NCBI GenBank assembly: GCA_947476485.1
Contig: CANJQU010000003.1
Coordinates: 1-64,000, forward strand
Origin: Chitinophagaceae bacterium
GTDB lineage: Bacteria > Bacteroidota > Bacteroidia > Chitinophagales > Chitinophagaceae
Reading direction: 5' to 3'
Length of the DNA: 64,000 bases
Shown here: positions 42,382 to 50,422 of the stretch, piece by piece
Layout: the number at the start of each line of letters is the position of its first letter
Numbering within the stretch: position 1 is the first letter of the stretch
Translations under genes and position numbers: made by a program
The notes under the pieces: generated by a model
The model's input: only the letters and a program-made list of their open reading frames with translations
Database searches by the model: none
What the model was told of the DNA's origin: nothing

Positions 42382-42834
42382 TTAGTCTTCTTTTTCGATA
42401 GTTTCCTTTTCTACAAGTTCTTTGAGACTGGCAAGCACCTTGTCCCATCCCTCGTCAGATTTTTCCATACGTTTGTCTGCGCCATCTCCATCACCTACAT
42501 CATCTGTTACTGACAAAATAGTCTCACCGTCCTCGTAATTGAGTGTAAGCGTAACGGTCGAATACCCGGCGGATTCATCATTGTTTTTGCCGTTCTTTAG
42601 CGTGTACTTAAGTACCCTTCCATGCTCTATCTGGAGTATCTGGCCAGTCATTTCTATATCTATGATGAAAAACATTTTCCCATGGAAGGCTATTGCCTCT
42701 CCCGTTTTCCATGTAGATAGTACTTCGCAATGGAAGAAGTATTTTTTCGTTTTCTGAGGATCTGTGAGGGCGTCCCATACCTGCGCCGGCTCTGCTTTAA
42801 TCCTCACGTTCTTATCAATTATGTGTTCGCTCAT
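42382..42834 (-). CDS. SRPBCC/AHSA1 family protein
   Basis: 150 residues, a single START-like domain: RIKAEPAQVWDALTDPQKTKKYFF at the N-terminus, TWKTGEAIAFHG and LKYTL strands in the middle, and a long C-terminal helix (EGWDKVLASLKELVE). An acidic insert (DDVGDGDGAD) is noted. Binds an unknown hydrophobic ligand or acts as a cofactor for another protein. It is unrelated in position to the SRPBCC-VOC fusion at 24647. Convergent with the NHL-repeat gene. Confidence 0.88.
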   Translation of the reverse strand: MSEHIIDKNVRIKAEPAQVWDALTDPQKTKKYFFHCEVLSTWKTGEAIAFHGKMFFIIDIEMTGQILQIEHGRVLKYTLKNGKNNDESAGYSTVTLTLNYEDGETILSVTDDVGDGDGADKRMEKSDEGWDKVLASLKELVEKETIEKED

Positions 42835-42959
42835 GTGTGGTTTCTTAAAGTACTATCGACAATAAAATCTATGCCAGAATAAATTGAAGCCTATTTACCG
42901 GCCCTGAAAAAGTAAAAGGATACGGCAATTTTCTTAATTTCACAGTCTGTATTTGTGGC

Positions 42960-42999
42960 ATTTTCAAATCAGCACATTTTCAAATTTTCAAATCAAATG
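42960..42999. repeat. Drifted tandem array, 8-bp period, five units
   Basis: Units ATTTTCAA, ATCAGCAC, ATTTTCAA, ATTTTCAA and ATCAAATG. The last unit contains the xth start codon at 42997-42999. Confidence 0.6.
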
Positions 43000-43761
43000 A
43001 GGATCGTAACATATAATGTAAACGGCATACGCGCCGCAGTAAAGAAGGGTTTTATAGACTGGCTGAAAACAGACCCGGGAGATGTGATTTGCCTGCAGGA
43101 AATAAAGGCTAATAAAGAGGATGTGCCCGAGGCGGAGATAAAGTCTGCCGGATACGATGTGTACTCATTCTCTGCAGCGAAGAAGGGGTATAGTGGGGTG
43201 GCGATACTCACCAAAATAAAGCCTGACAAGGTATCTTGTGGCAACGGTATCATGCAGAGCGATGCAGAAGGACGTGTTATTCGCGCTGATTTTGGCGAAA
43301 TAACACTTGTTAATGCCTACTTCCCCAGCGGCACGAGCGGAGAAGACAGGCAGGGTTATAAATATCAATGGCTCGATGAGTTTTTTGAATATATCGGTGA
43401 GCTGCGCAAAACGCGCCCGAAGCTGATAATCTGCGGTGATTATAACATTTGTCATAAGGCCATAGATATACACGACCCCGTAAGAAATAAGAACTATACC
43501 GGCTTTCTGCCCGAGGAGCGCGCGTGGATGGACAAGCTGTTTGAAAACGGGTTTGTAGACACCTTCCGCCACTTCAACCAGGAGCCGCATCAGTATACGT
43601 GGTGGAGCCAGTTTGCCGGAGCCAGAGCCAATAACAAGGGCTGGCGTATAGATTACATCAATGTAACAGAGCCGCTAGGCAAACTGCTAAAGCATGCCGA
43701 GATCATGCCACACATACGGCACTCAGATCACTGCCCGGTGTTTTTGGAGGTGGGGATTTGA
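42997..43761 (+). CDS. xth: Exodeoxyribonuclease III (AP endonuclease)
   Basis: 254 residues from the ATG at 42997 (MRIVTYNVNGIRAAVKKGF). The upstream in-frame extension is read from the octamer array and is rejected. The exonuclease-endonuclease-phosphatase fold has ICLQEIKA (metal-binding Glu), CGDYNICH (Asp/Asn), YTWWSQFAGARANNKGWRIDYI and the catalytic IRHSDHCPVFLEV. It cuts DNA at abasic sites in base excision repair. Length is normal. Confidence 0.95.
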   Translation: MRIVTYNVNGIRAAVKKGFIDWLKTDPGDVICLQEIKANKEDVPEAEIKSAGYDVYSFSAAKKGYSGVAILTKIKPDKVSCGNGIMQSDAEGRVIRADFGEITLVNAYFPSGTSGEDRQGYKYQWLDEFFEYIGELRKTRPKLIICGDYNICHKAIDIHDPVRNKNYTGFLPEERAWMDKLFENGFVDTFRHFNQEPHQYTWWSQFAGARANNKGWRIDYINVTEPLGKLLKHAEIMPHIRHSDHCPVFLEVGI

Positions 43762-43800
43762 GGAAGCCTACGGTATTATTCGTTCAATCTATCTATTTCT

Positions 43801-43808
43801 TAAATTTG
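43801..43808 (+). promoter_or_regulatory. -7 box TAAATTTG for the second toxin-antitoxin pair
   Basis: Perfect TAnnTTTG match, 15 nt before the ATG at 43824, with TTCG 18 nt upstream as a weak -33 element. Confidence 0.5.
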
Positions 43809-43823
43809 CATAAAGACAGTGTT

Positions 43824-44066
43824 ATGACGGCAGCAATGAAAAGAGATCGCCTTATTACCTATTTGGCAGAGGTAAATGAAAAAAAGGTAAATGCGCTTTA
43901 CTCTATACTTGAAAAAGAGCTTAATGATATAGAGCCTTTTTTTACAGAACAGCAACTTGAAATAATTAACGAGCGTCGGGCTGAGTTGTTAAGTGGGAAA
44001 GTTAAGGGTGTGGGCTTGCAGGACATGTTTGATAATATTAGAAAAAGAAGAAAGACAGCCAAGTGA
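43824..44066 (+). CDS. Antitoxin-like addiction module protein
   Basis: 80 residues from the ATG at 43824 (MTAAMKRDRLITYLAEVNEKK); the longer frame from 43758 starts before the promoter and is rejected. A mainly helical protein (VNALYSILEKELND, FTEQQLEIINERRAELL) with a basic end (NIRKRRKTAK). Its position, with a stop overlapping the toxin start, marks it as the antitoxin of the pair. It resembles the antitoxin at 15529 in size and helical plan but not closely in sequence. Confidence 0.7.
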   Translation: MTAAMKRDRLITYLAEVNEKKVNALYSILEKELNDIEPFFTEQQLEIINERRAELLSGKVKGVGLQDMFDNIRKRRKTAK

Positions 44067-44362
44067 ATTATTCCTTGATATATCACGATAAAGTTGAGAC
44101 AGACATTGAAGATGCTTATCAATGGTACGAGGGGAAACAGGAAGGGCTTGGAGACCGTTTTTTTACCGAAATAGCTGTGTGTTGTGCTCGGGTCAAAGAA
44201 CATCCTGAATACTACAGTAAAATTGGAAAGAGTTTGCGTAAAGTTTTACTAGATCATTTCCCTTACATTGTAACGTTTGAAATTATCGGTTCTACAATAT
44301 TTGTTTATGCCGTATTTCACACAAGTCGGGATCCAAAGGAAATTAGCAAGCGAATGAAATGA
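44063..44362 (+). CDS. RelE/ParE family toxin
   Basis: 99 residues from a GTG start at 44063 that overlaps the antitoxin stop (GTGA). The fold is clear: NYSLIYHDKVETDIEDAYQW helix region, KQEGLGDRFFTEI, the KVLLDHFPYIVTFEI strands and VYAVFHTSRDPKEI at the end. It is a paralogue of the toxin at 15756-16067, with aligned HTSRxPK ends. ParE-type members act on gyrase and RelE-type on translated mRNA; the sequence does not decide. Translational coupling to the antitoxin and a weak start codon should keep toxin low. Confidence 0.85.
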   Translation: MNYSLIYHDKVETDIEDAYQWYEGKQEGLGDRFFTEIAVCCARVKEHPEYYSKIGKSLRKVLLDHFPYIVTFEIIGSTIFVYAVFHTSRDPKEISKRMK

Positions 44363-44571
44363 GTTTTTACGTTCGCTAATGCTAAACCGTTTCTGTCATT
44401 TCGATATAAATCCTGCCGTTACCTAGCCGCTCTGCTTTCTATTTCCACGTTGGCAATGTTCCCAATTTTGTTTGTGTACTATTATCGAATATTCATCGAC
44501 ATGGAAATATTAAATTTGGCGTCGGTGATTATTTTCCAATAAAATTGACAAAACATTCCTAATTTAGTGTC

Positions 44572-46041
44572 GTGAGGCACAAAGGGGATATATTTCAGAA
44601 CTCAGCTAAGGCAAATGCGGTACCGCTTGTCATGTTCATTGACATGAACTGCTACTTCGCCAGTTGCGAGCAGCAGCGCCATCCTGAGCTGCGTGGCAAG
44701 CCTGTGGGAGTACTTACTTACGATAGCCCTAACGCTGCAGTAATAGCTGCCTCTACAGAAGCCAAGAAATTTGGAATTAAAAGCGGCATGAGGCTGGGGG
44801 ATTGCCGGCAATTATGCCCGGAACTCATCACCACCACTACAAACCCTCCGTGGTACCGGCAGATACATGTGGATGTTATGGCCATCCTGCGCAGCTACTG
44901 CGATGATGTGATACCCAAAAGCATAGATGAGGCAGTATTGAACTTCAACAGTTATAGCCTGGTGTATAATGACCTCTCGGCCATAGCAAAAAAGATAAAG
45001 GCAGATATAGCGGCTAAGTACGATTACCTGAAATGCTCAATAGGCATAGCTCCAAACAGCTTCCTGGCCAAGGTGGGTACGGGTCTGCAAAAGCGGGATG
45101 GGCTGGTGGTAATAACCCCCGATAATATCGACTCCTACCTGGCCACTATGAAGCTTACCGACCTGCCGGGCATAGCCACAAACAATGAACGCCGCCTGCA
45201 TATGATAGGTATCCGCAATCCGCTGGAGATGCGGCATAGCTCGCCTGCGCTGCTGCGCAAAGCTTTCGGGGGCGTGGTGGGCGACTATTGGCACCGCCGG
45301 TTGAACTTTGCCGAGGTAGACATGTACAGCCGTGCCGAGAACCGCACCATGAGCGCAACGCGCACCCTCAGCCGCCAGCAGAGCCAGAACAGGCAGGTGC
45401 TGGACTCTATGCTCATATCCTTGTGTACGCGGCTGGAACAGCGCATGGTGAAGAGCGGGCTGTTTTGCAAGGAGGTGTCGTTTTCAATCAGGTACCGGGA
45501 TGGCGGCAGTTGGGACACTGCCGTGAAGCTGGCCGATCCCTTGCAGGATGCAATGGAGATGATCAATTACATAAAGGAGCGGATCACTGACTATGAGCGT
45601 TCGCACAGCCTGCAAGCCTTATTTAATGAGCGGGTCACAAACCTTACAGTGGTCATAACGTCATTTATGAATGGCAGCGTGATGCAGTACAGCCTGTTTG
45701 ACAACCGCATGAAAAAAGACACAGTGCGCAAAGTGATGTACGAAATAAAGGAGGTATACGAACAAAACAACATAGTAAGAAAAGGCTGTGAGCTGATAAT
45801 ACCGGGCGTAATGAAAGATGCCATAGGTTTTGGATCAGTAAAGGATATGATCGTGAAGCTGGATGGCGAAATAAAAAACAGGCACCTGCTGGAGGAAGAC
45901 AAGCCCGGTGTGCGCAGGATGGCAACGCTGAAGAAGAAGCCGGTGGAGGAGCACAAAGAGCCGGACTACAACGATATCCCTCAAAACGAAGAATGGGAAG
46001 GAGTATCCCTGGCTCAAACACTACAACATGCCAGGAAATAG
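44572..46041 (+). CDS. Y-family DNA polymerase (DinB/UmuC type)
   Basis: 489 residues from a GTG start at 44572. The palm has FIDMNCYFASCEQ (first catalytic Asp) and KSIDEAVLNF (SIDEA, second Asp-Glu). IGIAPNSFLAKVGTGLQK and a TDLPGIATNNERRLHMIGI helix-hairpin-helix follow, then a little-finger domain. The C-terminal tail of about 60 residues is charged (LKKKPVEEHKEPDYND) and ends SLAQTLQHARK, and may carry a clamp-binding peptide. It copies damaged DNA with low fidelity. A radical SAM gene lies 100 nt downstream on the same strand. Confidence 0.92.
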   Translation: MRHKGDIFQNSAKANAVPLVMFIDMNCYFASCEQQRHPELRGKPVGVLTYDSPNAAVIAASTEAKKFGIKSGMRLGDCRQLCPELITTTTNPPWYRQIHVDVMAILRSYCDDVIPKSIDEAVLNFNSYSLVYNDLSAIAKKIKADIAAKYDYLKCSIGIAPNSFLAKVGTGLQKRDGLVVITPDNIDSYLATMKLTDLPGIATNNERRLHMIGIRNPLEMRHSSPALLRKAFGGVVGDYWHRRLNFAEVDMYSRAENRTMSATRTLSRQQSQNRQVLDSMLISLCTRLEQRMVKSGLFCKEVSFSIRYRDGGSWDTAVKLADPLQDAMEMINYIKERITDYERSHSLQALFNERVTNLTVVITSFMNGSVMQYSLFDNRMKKDTVRKVMYEIKEVYEQNNIVRKGCELIIPGVMKDAIGFGSVKDMIVKLDGEIKNRHLLEEDKPGVRRMATLKKKPVEEHKEPDYNDIPQNEEWEGVSLAQTLQHARK

Positions 46042-46141
46042 AAATATCTGATTTAAAACAACACCATTGCGCCCTTAGAAACATAGCATAGAAAACTGCG
46101 CCTCTGCGAGAGACCTTTTACTAACAACAAGTACCGGACAA

Positions 46142-47215
46142 ATGATAAACCAGGCAGCAAACGACAGATTTGAAAAGGGCAGGGGGGCGCAATACAACCC
46201 TAAGAACAAGTTCCTTAAGGGCGAGTATGTGCAGGAGCATGCCGAAGGGATAGATGACTGGGAGCAGGAACTGCGAAAGACAGAATATATAATAGACGAC
46301 AGCAAGACGCTGGTAAATACAGTTGCCAGTCCTGATGTGGGCATGATGTATTCAGCTAATCCCTACCAGGGGTGTGAACATGGCTGTATATACTGCTATG
46401 CCCGCAACAGCCACGAATATTGGGGATACAGTGCCGGTGTGGATTTTGAAAGCCGCATAGTGGTGAAGAAGAACGCTCCGGCCCTTCTTCGCAAGTTCTT
46501 TGATAATAAAAACTGGGTACCTGCTACAATATCGCTGAGCGGCAATACAGATTGCTACCAACCAATAGAGCGCAAAATGCGTATAACACGTCAACTATTG
46601 GAGATATGCCTTGATTATCGGAACCCTGTGAGCATCTTATCCAAGAATGTGCTGGTGCTGCGCGACCTGGACATTATACAGGAGCTGGCAAAGCTGAACC
46701 TTGTGAGGGTGTTTTCTTCTATCACTTCACTGGACGAAGACCTGCGCAAAGTGATGGAACCACGAACTGCATCGTACAGGAGCCGCCTGAAAGTGGTAGA
46801 GACTCTGAGCAAAGCCGGGGTGCCGACAGGTATTATGAATGCGCCGCTGATACCGGGCCTCAACGATATGCACATGCACGATGTGCTGAAAGCGGCCAGT
46901 GAAGCGGGTGCAAAATGGGCGGGCTATACTGTAGTGCGGTTGAATGGAGCCATTGGCGGCATCTTCAAAGACTGGCTTTGGAAGGCTTTCCCTGACCGCG
47001 CCGAGAAAGTCTGGCACCAGATAGGCGAGTGCCACGAAGGCAAAGTAAATGACAGTCGCTGGGGCAACCGGATGGTAGGCGATGGGAAATTTGCGGAGCT
47101 GATAAAAACGCAGTTTGGGATATTCTGCAAGAAATACCACCTCAATGAGACGCATATGGAAATGAACACTAAAGACTTCCGGCGGCCTGTATTGGGGCAG
47201 GGGAGGTTGTTTTGA
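46142..47215 (+). CDS. PA0069-type radical SAM protein (spore photoproduct lyase-like)
   Basis: 357 residues. NPYQGCEHGCIYCYARNSHEYWG carries the radical SAM CxxxCxxC cluster motif (about residues 78-85). GNTDCYQPIERKM, SITSLDEDLRKVMEPRTASY and APLIPGLND (each in part) mark the PA0069 family, related to spore photoproduct lyase. The function is unproven; a role with DNA damage is suggested by the relationship to photoproduct lyase and by the neighbouring translesion polymerase. The two genes lie in the same direction with 100 nt between them, and could be one transcription unit. Confidence 0.9.
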   Translation: MINQAANDRFEKGRGAQYNPKNKFLKGEYVQEHAEGIDDWEQELRKTEYIIDDSKTLVNTVASPDVGMMYSANPYQGCEHGCIYCYARNSHEYWGYSAGVDFESRIVVKKNAPALLRKFFDNKNWVPATISLSGNTDCYQPIERKMRITRQLLEICLDYRNPVSILSKNVLVLRDLDIIQELAKLNLVRVFSSITSLDEDLRKVMEPRTASYRSRLKVVETLSKAGVPTGIMNAPLIPGLNDMHMHDVLKAASEAGAKWAGYTVVRLNGAIGGIFKDWLWKAFPDRAEKVWHQIGECHEGKVNDSRWGNRMVGDGKFAELIKTQFGIFCKKYHLNETHMEMNTKDFRRPVLGQGRLF

Positions 47216-47218
47216 GGT

Positions 47219-48163
47219 TTAATGCTGCACCACTACTTTCTCCTTTTTTACTATCCCCGAATTATCCTGAATGATGACCATATACAGGCCATCGGGCCAT
47301 GATGAGGTGTTTATGGTCTGCATACTTTTCGTGTTATCTGTTTGTGTTTTAAAAACGCACTTGCCAGTGATATCATAGATTCTGATAACCGTACTAGCGG
47401 CGAATGTATGGTTTGTGGTAATATCTACATGATCGTAGGCCGGGTTTGGTGCAATTGTAATGTCTGCATGTGTCGTTTGTATCTCCGGGACTGAAAGTGC
47501 GGTGCAGCTTGAAATGTTGTTGAACGATGTGGGTGTGTTGTAGCACTGGTAGACCATGAAATTCATATCTGTGTTTACACCATCCTGCGAAAAACAGATC
47601 AGTTGCTCATGTGCCGAGAAGCAGCCATCCATAAAGGTGACATAGGGATATTTCATGCAACCTACACCTTCCACGAACGTATACATAGACATGGTGCCGT
47701 TTGACCCCATGACGAACACTTTGTGGTAAACGCCGTTGATAAGCGTAGAATCAACCAATAATACTGTATCGCGTACGGTATTGCCTAAAAAACGGATCGT
47801 ATCTCCGGTGTGCAGATTATAGTCAAAATACACATGCTCGTTTGTGTCTGTTGTGGTAAAAGGGATAAGCTCACGGTAGTAGATAATACCCGCCGTGGTA
47901 TCTTCCCTTACAACATAATCCTGTGAACCGGTTGATGGCAGGCAGCCCGCGGTAGACAGCATATTGATCTGCTCAACCAGGTGGTGATAAGCGATGCCGC
48001 TTATTGTCGTGTCGGTGCCGTAATGCAGGATGCGGTTGAACGGGCATATGGTTATACCGGCACCATAGCTCACCCACTGGTTACGGTGATCGGTATATCT
48101 TATTTTCTGTGCGTTTGTATTTAGTCCGACGAAAATCAGCAGAATAGAAAGGATAGGTTTCAT
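47219..48163 (-). CDS. Secreted protein of unknown function with T9SS C-terminal sorting domain
   Basis: 314 residues with a signal peptide (MKPILSILLIFVGLNTNAQ). The central 200 residues are beta-rich with scattered cysteines (CPFNRILHYG, AGCLPSTGSQ, GVGCMKYPY, DGCFSAHEQLICF) that could form disulfides; I do not recognise the domain. The end is a T9SS type A sorting domain (IAPNPAYDHVDI, WPDGLYMVII, KKEKVVVQH). A perfect -7 box ends 5 nt before the ATG. Its stop codon lies 4 nt from the stop of the convergent radical SAM gene. Confidence 0.85.
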   Translation of the reverse strand: MKPILSILLIFVGLNTNAQKIRYTDHRNQWVSYGAGITICPFNRILHYGTDTTISGIAYHHLVEQINMLSTAGCLPSTGSQDYVVREDTTAGIIYYRELIPFTTTDTNEHVYFDYNLHTGDTIRFLGNTVRDTVLLVDSTLINGVYHKVFVMGSNGTMSMYTFVEGVGCMKYPYVTFMDGCFSAHEQLICFSQDGVNTDMNFMVYQCYNTPTSFNNISSCTALSVPEIQTTHADITIAPNPAYDHVDITTNHTFAASTVIRIYDITGKCVFKTQTDNTKSMQTINTSSWPDGLYMVIIQDNSGIVKKEKVVVQH

Positions 48164-48168
48164 AAAGG

Positions 48169-48176
48169 CAAATTTA
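48169..48176 (-). promoter_or_regulatory. -7 box TAAATTTG abutting the start of the T9SS gene
   Basis: Perfect TAnnTTTG on the minus strand with 5 nt to the ATG at 48163, which implies a leaderless mRNA. Confidence 0.5.
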
Positions 48177-48268
48177 ATTTAAAGCTAATCAAGCTATGTG
48201 GTATTCTTTAATTATTCATTTAGTTATTTCTCATTATCTTCATCATTAAGTTTGTCACTATTCCTCTT

Positions 48269-48276
48269 TACTTTTG
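48269..48276 (+). promoter_or_regulatory. -7 box TACTTTTG abutting the PaaK-like gene
   Basis: Perfect TAnnTTTG match with 7 nt to the ATG at 48284, implying a nearly leaderless mRNA. Confidence 0.5.
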
Positions 48277-48283
48277 GAAACTT

Positions 48284-49594
48284 ATGCAATTCCATCCACA
48301 GCTAGCCTTTGAGCCGTTGCACGCGCAATACGCCTACCAATCTGAAGCGTTGAAGAAAATGCTGGCGTATTTGCAGGCACATTCCCCCTTTTATCAAAAG
48401 CTGTTTGCACAGCATCATGTCAATATTCACAACATAACATCTCTCCACGATCTACGGTTTTTACCCACTACATCTAAGAGTGATATGCAGGCGCACAACT
48501 GGGATTTTCTCTGCGTACCCGACCACCAGGTGAAGGAATATACCGCCACTTCTGGTACCATGGGCAAGCCGGTAGAGATCGCCCTAACCGATAGCGACCT
48601 AAAACGCCTTGCCTACAACGAGCACCGGTCTTTTCTTTGTGCAGACGGCAGGCCAGAAGACACCTATCAGCTCATGCTTACGCTAGACCGGCAGTTTATG
48701 GCAGGTATGGCCTACTATTCCGGTCTCCGCGAGCTTGGGGCAACGGTCATTCGCACTGGTCCGGGACTGCCAGCAATGCAGTGGGATACGATCCAACGCC
48801 TGCAGCCCACAAGCGTTGTAGCTGTGCCTTCCTTTATGCTCAAGCTTATTGAATGGGCCCAGGAGCACAGCATTGACATGAAAAACTCACCGGTGCAAAA
48901 AGCAATATGTATTGGCGAGAGCCTGAGGGGCGCCGATTTTGAGCTGAATACCCTTGGCCAGAAGATACACAATTCCTGGCCGCTGAAATTGTACAGCACC
49001 TATGCCTCTACCGAGATGCAGACTGCCTTTACGGAGTGCGGCGCAGGTATGGGTGGTCACCAGCAACCCGACCTGATCATACTGGAGATACTCAACGAGC
49101 ATGGCGATCAACTTAAACAGGGCGAATATGGCGAAGTGACGATTACTACGCTGGGCGTGGAAGGCATGCCGCTGCTCCGCTACCGTACAGGCGACATCTG
49201 CACCTTTTACGATTCTCCCTGTAGCTGCGGGCGACACTCCCGCCGGCTAACTCCTGTGTTGGGCCGCACACAGCAAATGATAAAGTATAAGGGTACCACC
49301 ATTTATCCGCCTGCTATTTTTGATATGCTGAACGACATTGCATTCATCAAGGAATATGTGGTGGAGGTGTTTACGAACGATCTGTCACTCGATGAGATAC
49401 GCCTTCACATTAATACCCCGCTACCGATAGATGAATGCGAAACAAAACTGCGGCCAGTGCTTCAGTCTAAGCTGAGGGTGATACCGTTGCTCCAGTTCCA
49501 CCCGGCTGCCATTATCCAGCAGATGCAGTTCCCGGCCAACAGCCGCAAACAGGTTAAGTTTATAGACAACAGAGAACTACCCCCCGGCCCCTAA
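48284..49594 (+). CDS. PaaK-like adenylate-forming enzyme (phenylacetate-CoA ligase family)
   Basis: 436 residues. EYTATSGTMGKPVEIALT is the ATP-binding loop; STYASTEMQTAF and PLLRYRTGDICTFY are the A4/A8-like motifs. CSCGRHSRRL resembles the Cys-rich zinc-like loop of PaaK enzymes. The C-terminal lid domain follows (LGRTQQMIKYKGTTIYPPAIF). It should activate an aromatic or other carboxylic acid as an AMP ester and pass it to CoA. The true substrate is unknown, and no phenylacetate genes are nearby. The last residues (ELPPGP) and the stop codon are read from an inverted-repeat element at 49574-49713. Confidence 0.88.
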   Translation: MQFHPQLAFEPLHAQYAYQSEALKKMLAYLQAHSPFYQKLFAQHHVNIHNITSLHDLRFLPTTSKSDMQAHNWDFLCVPDHQVKEYTATSGTMGKPVEIALTDSDLKRLAYNEHRSFLCADGRPEDTYQLMLTLDRQFMAGMAYYSGLRELGATVIRTGPGLPAMQWDTIQRLQPTSVVAVPSFMLKLIEWAQEHSIDMKNSPVQKAICIGESLRGADFELNTLGQKIHNSWPLKLYSTYASTEMQTAFTECGAGMGGHQQPDLIILEILNEHGDQLKQGEYGEVTITTLGVEGMPLLRYRTGDICTFYDSPCSCGRHSRRLTPVLGRTQQMIKYKGTTIYPPAIFDMLNDIAFIKEYVVEVFTNDLSLDEIRLHINTPLPIDECETKLRPVLQSKLRVIPLLQFHPAAIIQQMQFPANSRKQVKFIDNRELPPGP

Positions 49595-49713
49595 AGGGGG
49601 GCACTTTGATCAAGGTCATTAGACGATGTGCTCTTTTTTCAGCTTTATCGGGACTAAAAGCAAAATGTTTTTTTCATAATGCTCTCCCCTTTAGAGGAAG
49701 GGGGTGGTAGTTC
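49574..49713. repeat. 140-bp inverted-repeat element, intergenic, overlapping the end of the PaaK-like gene
   Basis: The left arm (49574-49602) and right arm (49681-49713) are imperfect inverted copies. Both read from the outside as GAACTACC, a C-rich run, CTAAAGGGG, then a G or GAG ending. Between them are 78 nt without coding signs. The arms are also self-complementary (CCCC..TAAAGGGG), so each can fold alone. This fits a REP/MITE-like element of Bacteroidota; no transposase is present. Confidence 0.65.
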
Positions 49714-49752
49714 GCGTTTTTTTCTCTATTTTCACGCTCCAAGTTTTAAATT

Positions 49753-50403
49753 ATGCACCATTTTATCGACATGTTCCATAACCTTACCAATCCTGATTGG
49801 ATAAGTGCGCATTATGGATTGTACTTAGTTGTATTTATCATTTTTGCCGAGACCGGTCTGTTCGTTGGGTTCTTTCTTCCCGGCGACTCTCTGCTGTTTG
49901 TGAGCGGCATGATGATATCAAGAATGAATACTCCATTCTCTTCGCCATTGGTTAACCTGGTCTACTGGATATTGATCATCTCTGTAGCCGGTATTGTGGG
50001 TAATATAGTAGGTTATTGGTTTGGCAACAAGTCAGGTCATGCGCTGATGAAGCGGCCTGACTCGTTCCTGTTCAAGAAGAAGCACCTGATGCAGGCCCAC
50101 GATTTTTATGAGAAGAAGGGAGGCGCAGCTATATTGCTGGCGCGTTTTCTGCCCATCGTCCGCACGTTTGCACCTATCGTAGGCGGGATGGTGGATATGA
50201 ACTACAAAAAATTCATCACATACAATGTAATTGGCTGCCTTGCGTGGGTGATCAGTATGACGTCTATAGGCTTTATACTCGGTGAGAATGAGTGGGTCAA
50301 GAACAACCTTGAGAAGATCGTGATCATTATTATTCTTATCACTACAGGTCCGGTATTACTGAAAATGATCTTTGGGAAAGCGAAGGAAAAGCCGGCCCAA
50401 TAG
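49753..50403 (+). CDS. DedA family membrane protein
   Basis: 216 residues. HYGLYLVVFIIFAETGLFVGFFLPGDSLLF is the conserved amphipathic and re-entrant N-terminal region (given across its core as ETGLFVGFFLPGDSLLF). AGIVGNIVGYWFGNKSG and RFLPIVRTFAPIVGGMVDM are the second DedA signature. Four to five transmembrane helices. DedA proteins are linked to flipping of undecaprenyl phosphate and phospholipids, and to membrane homeostasis. The MFS gene follows after 19 nt, probably in an operon. Confidence 0.93.
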   Translation: MHHFIDMFHNLTNPDWISAHYGLYLVVFIIFAETGLFVGFFLPGDSLLFVSGMMISRMNTPFSSPLVNLVYWILIISVAGIVGNIVGYWFGNKSGHALMKRPDSFLFKKKHLMQAHDFYEKKGGAAILLARFLPIVRTFAPIVGGMVDMNYKKFITYNVIGCLAWVISMTSIGFILGENEWVKNNLEKIVIIIILITTGPVLLKMIFGKAKEKPAQ

Positions 50404-50422
50404 TACCCTTAGTTACTCTTTT

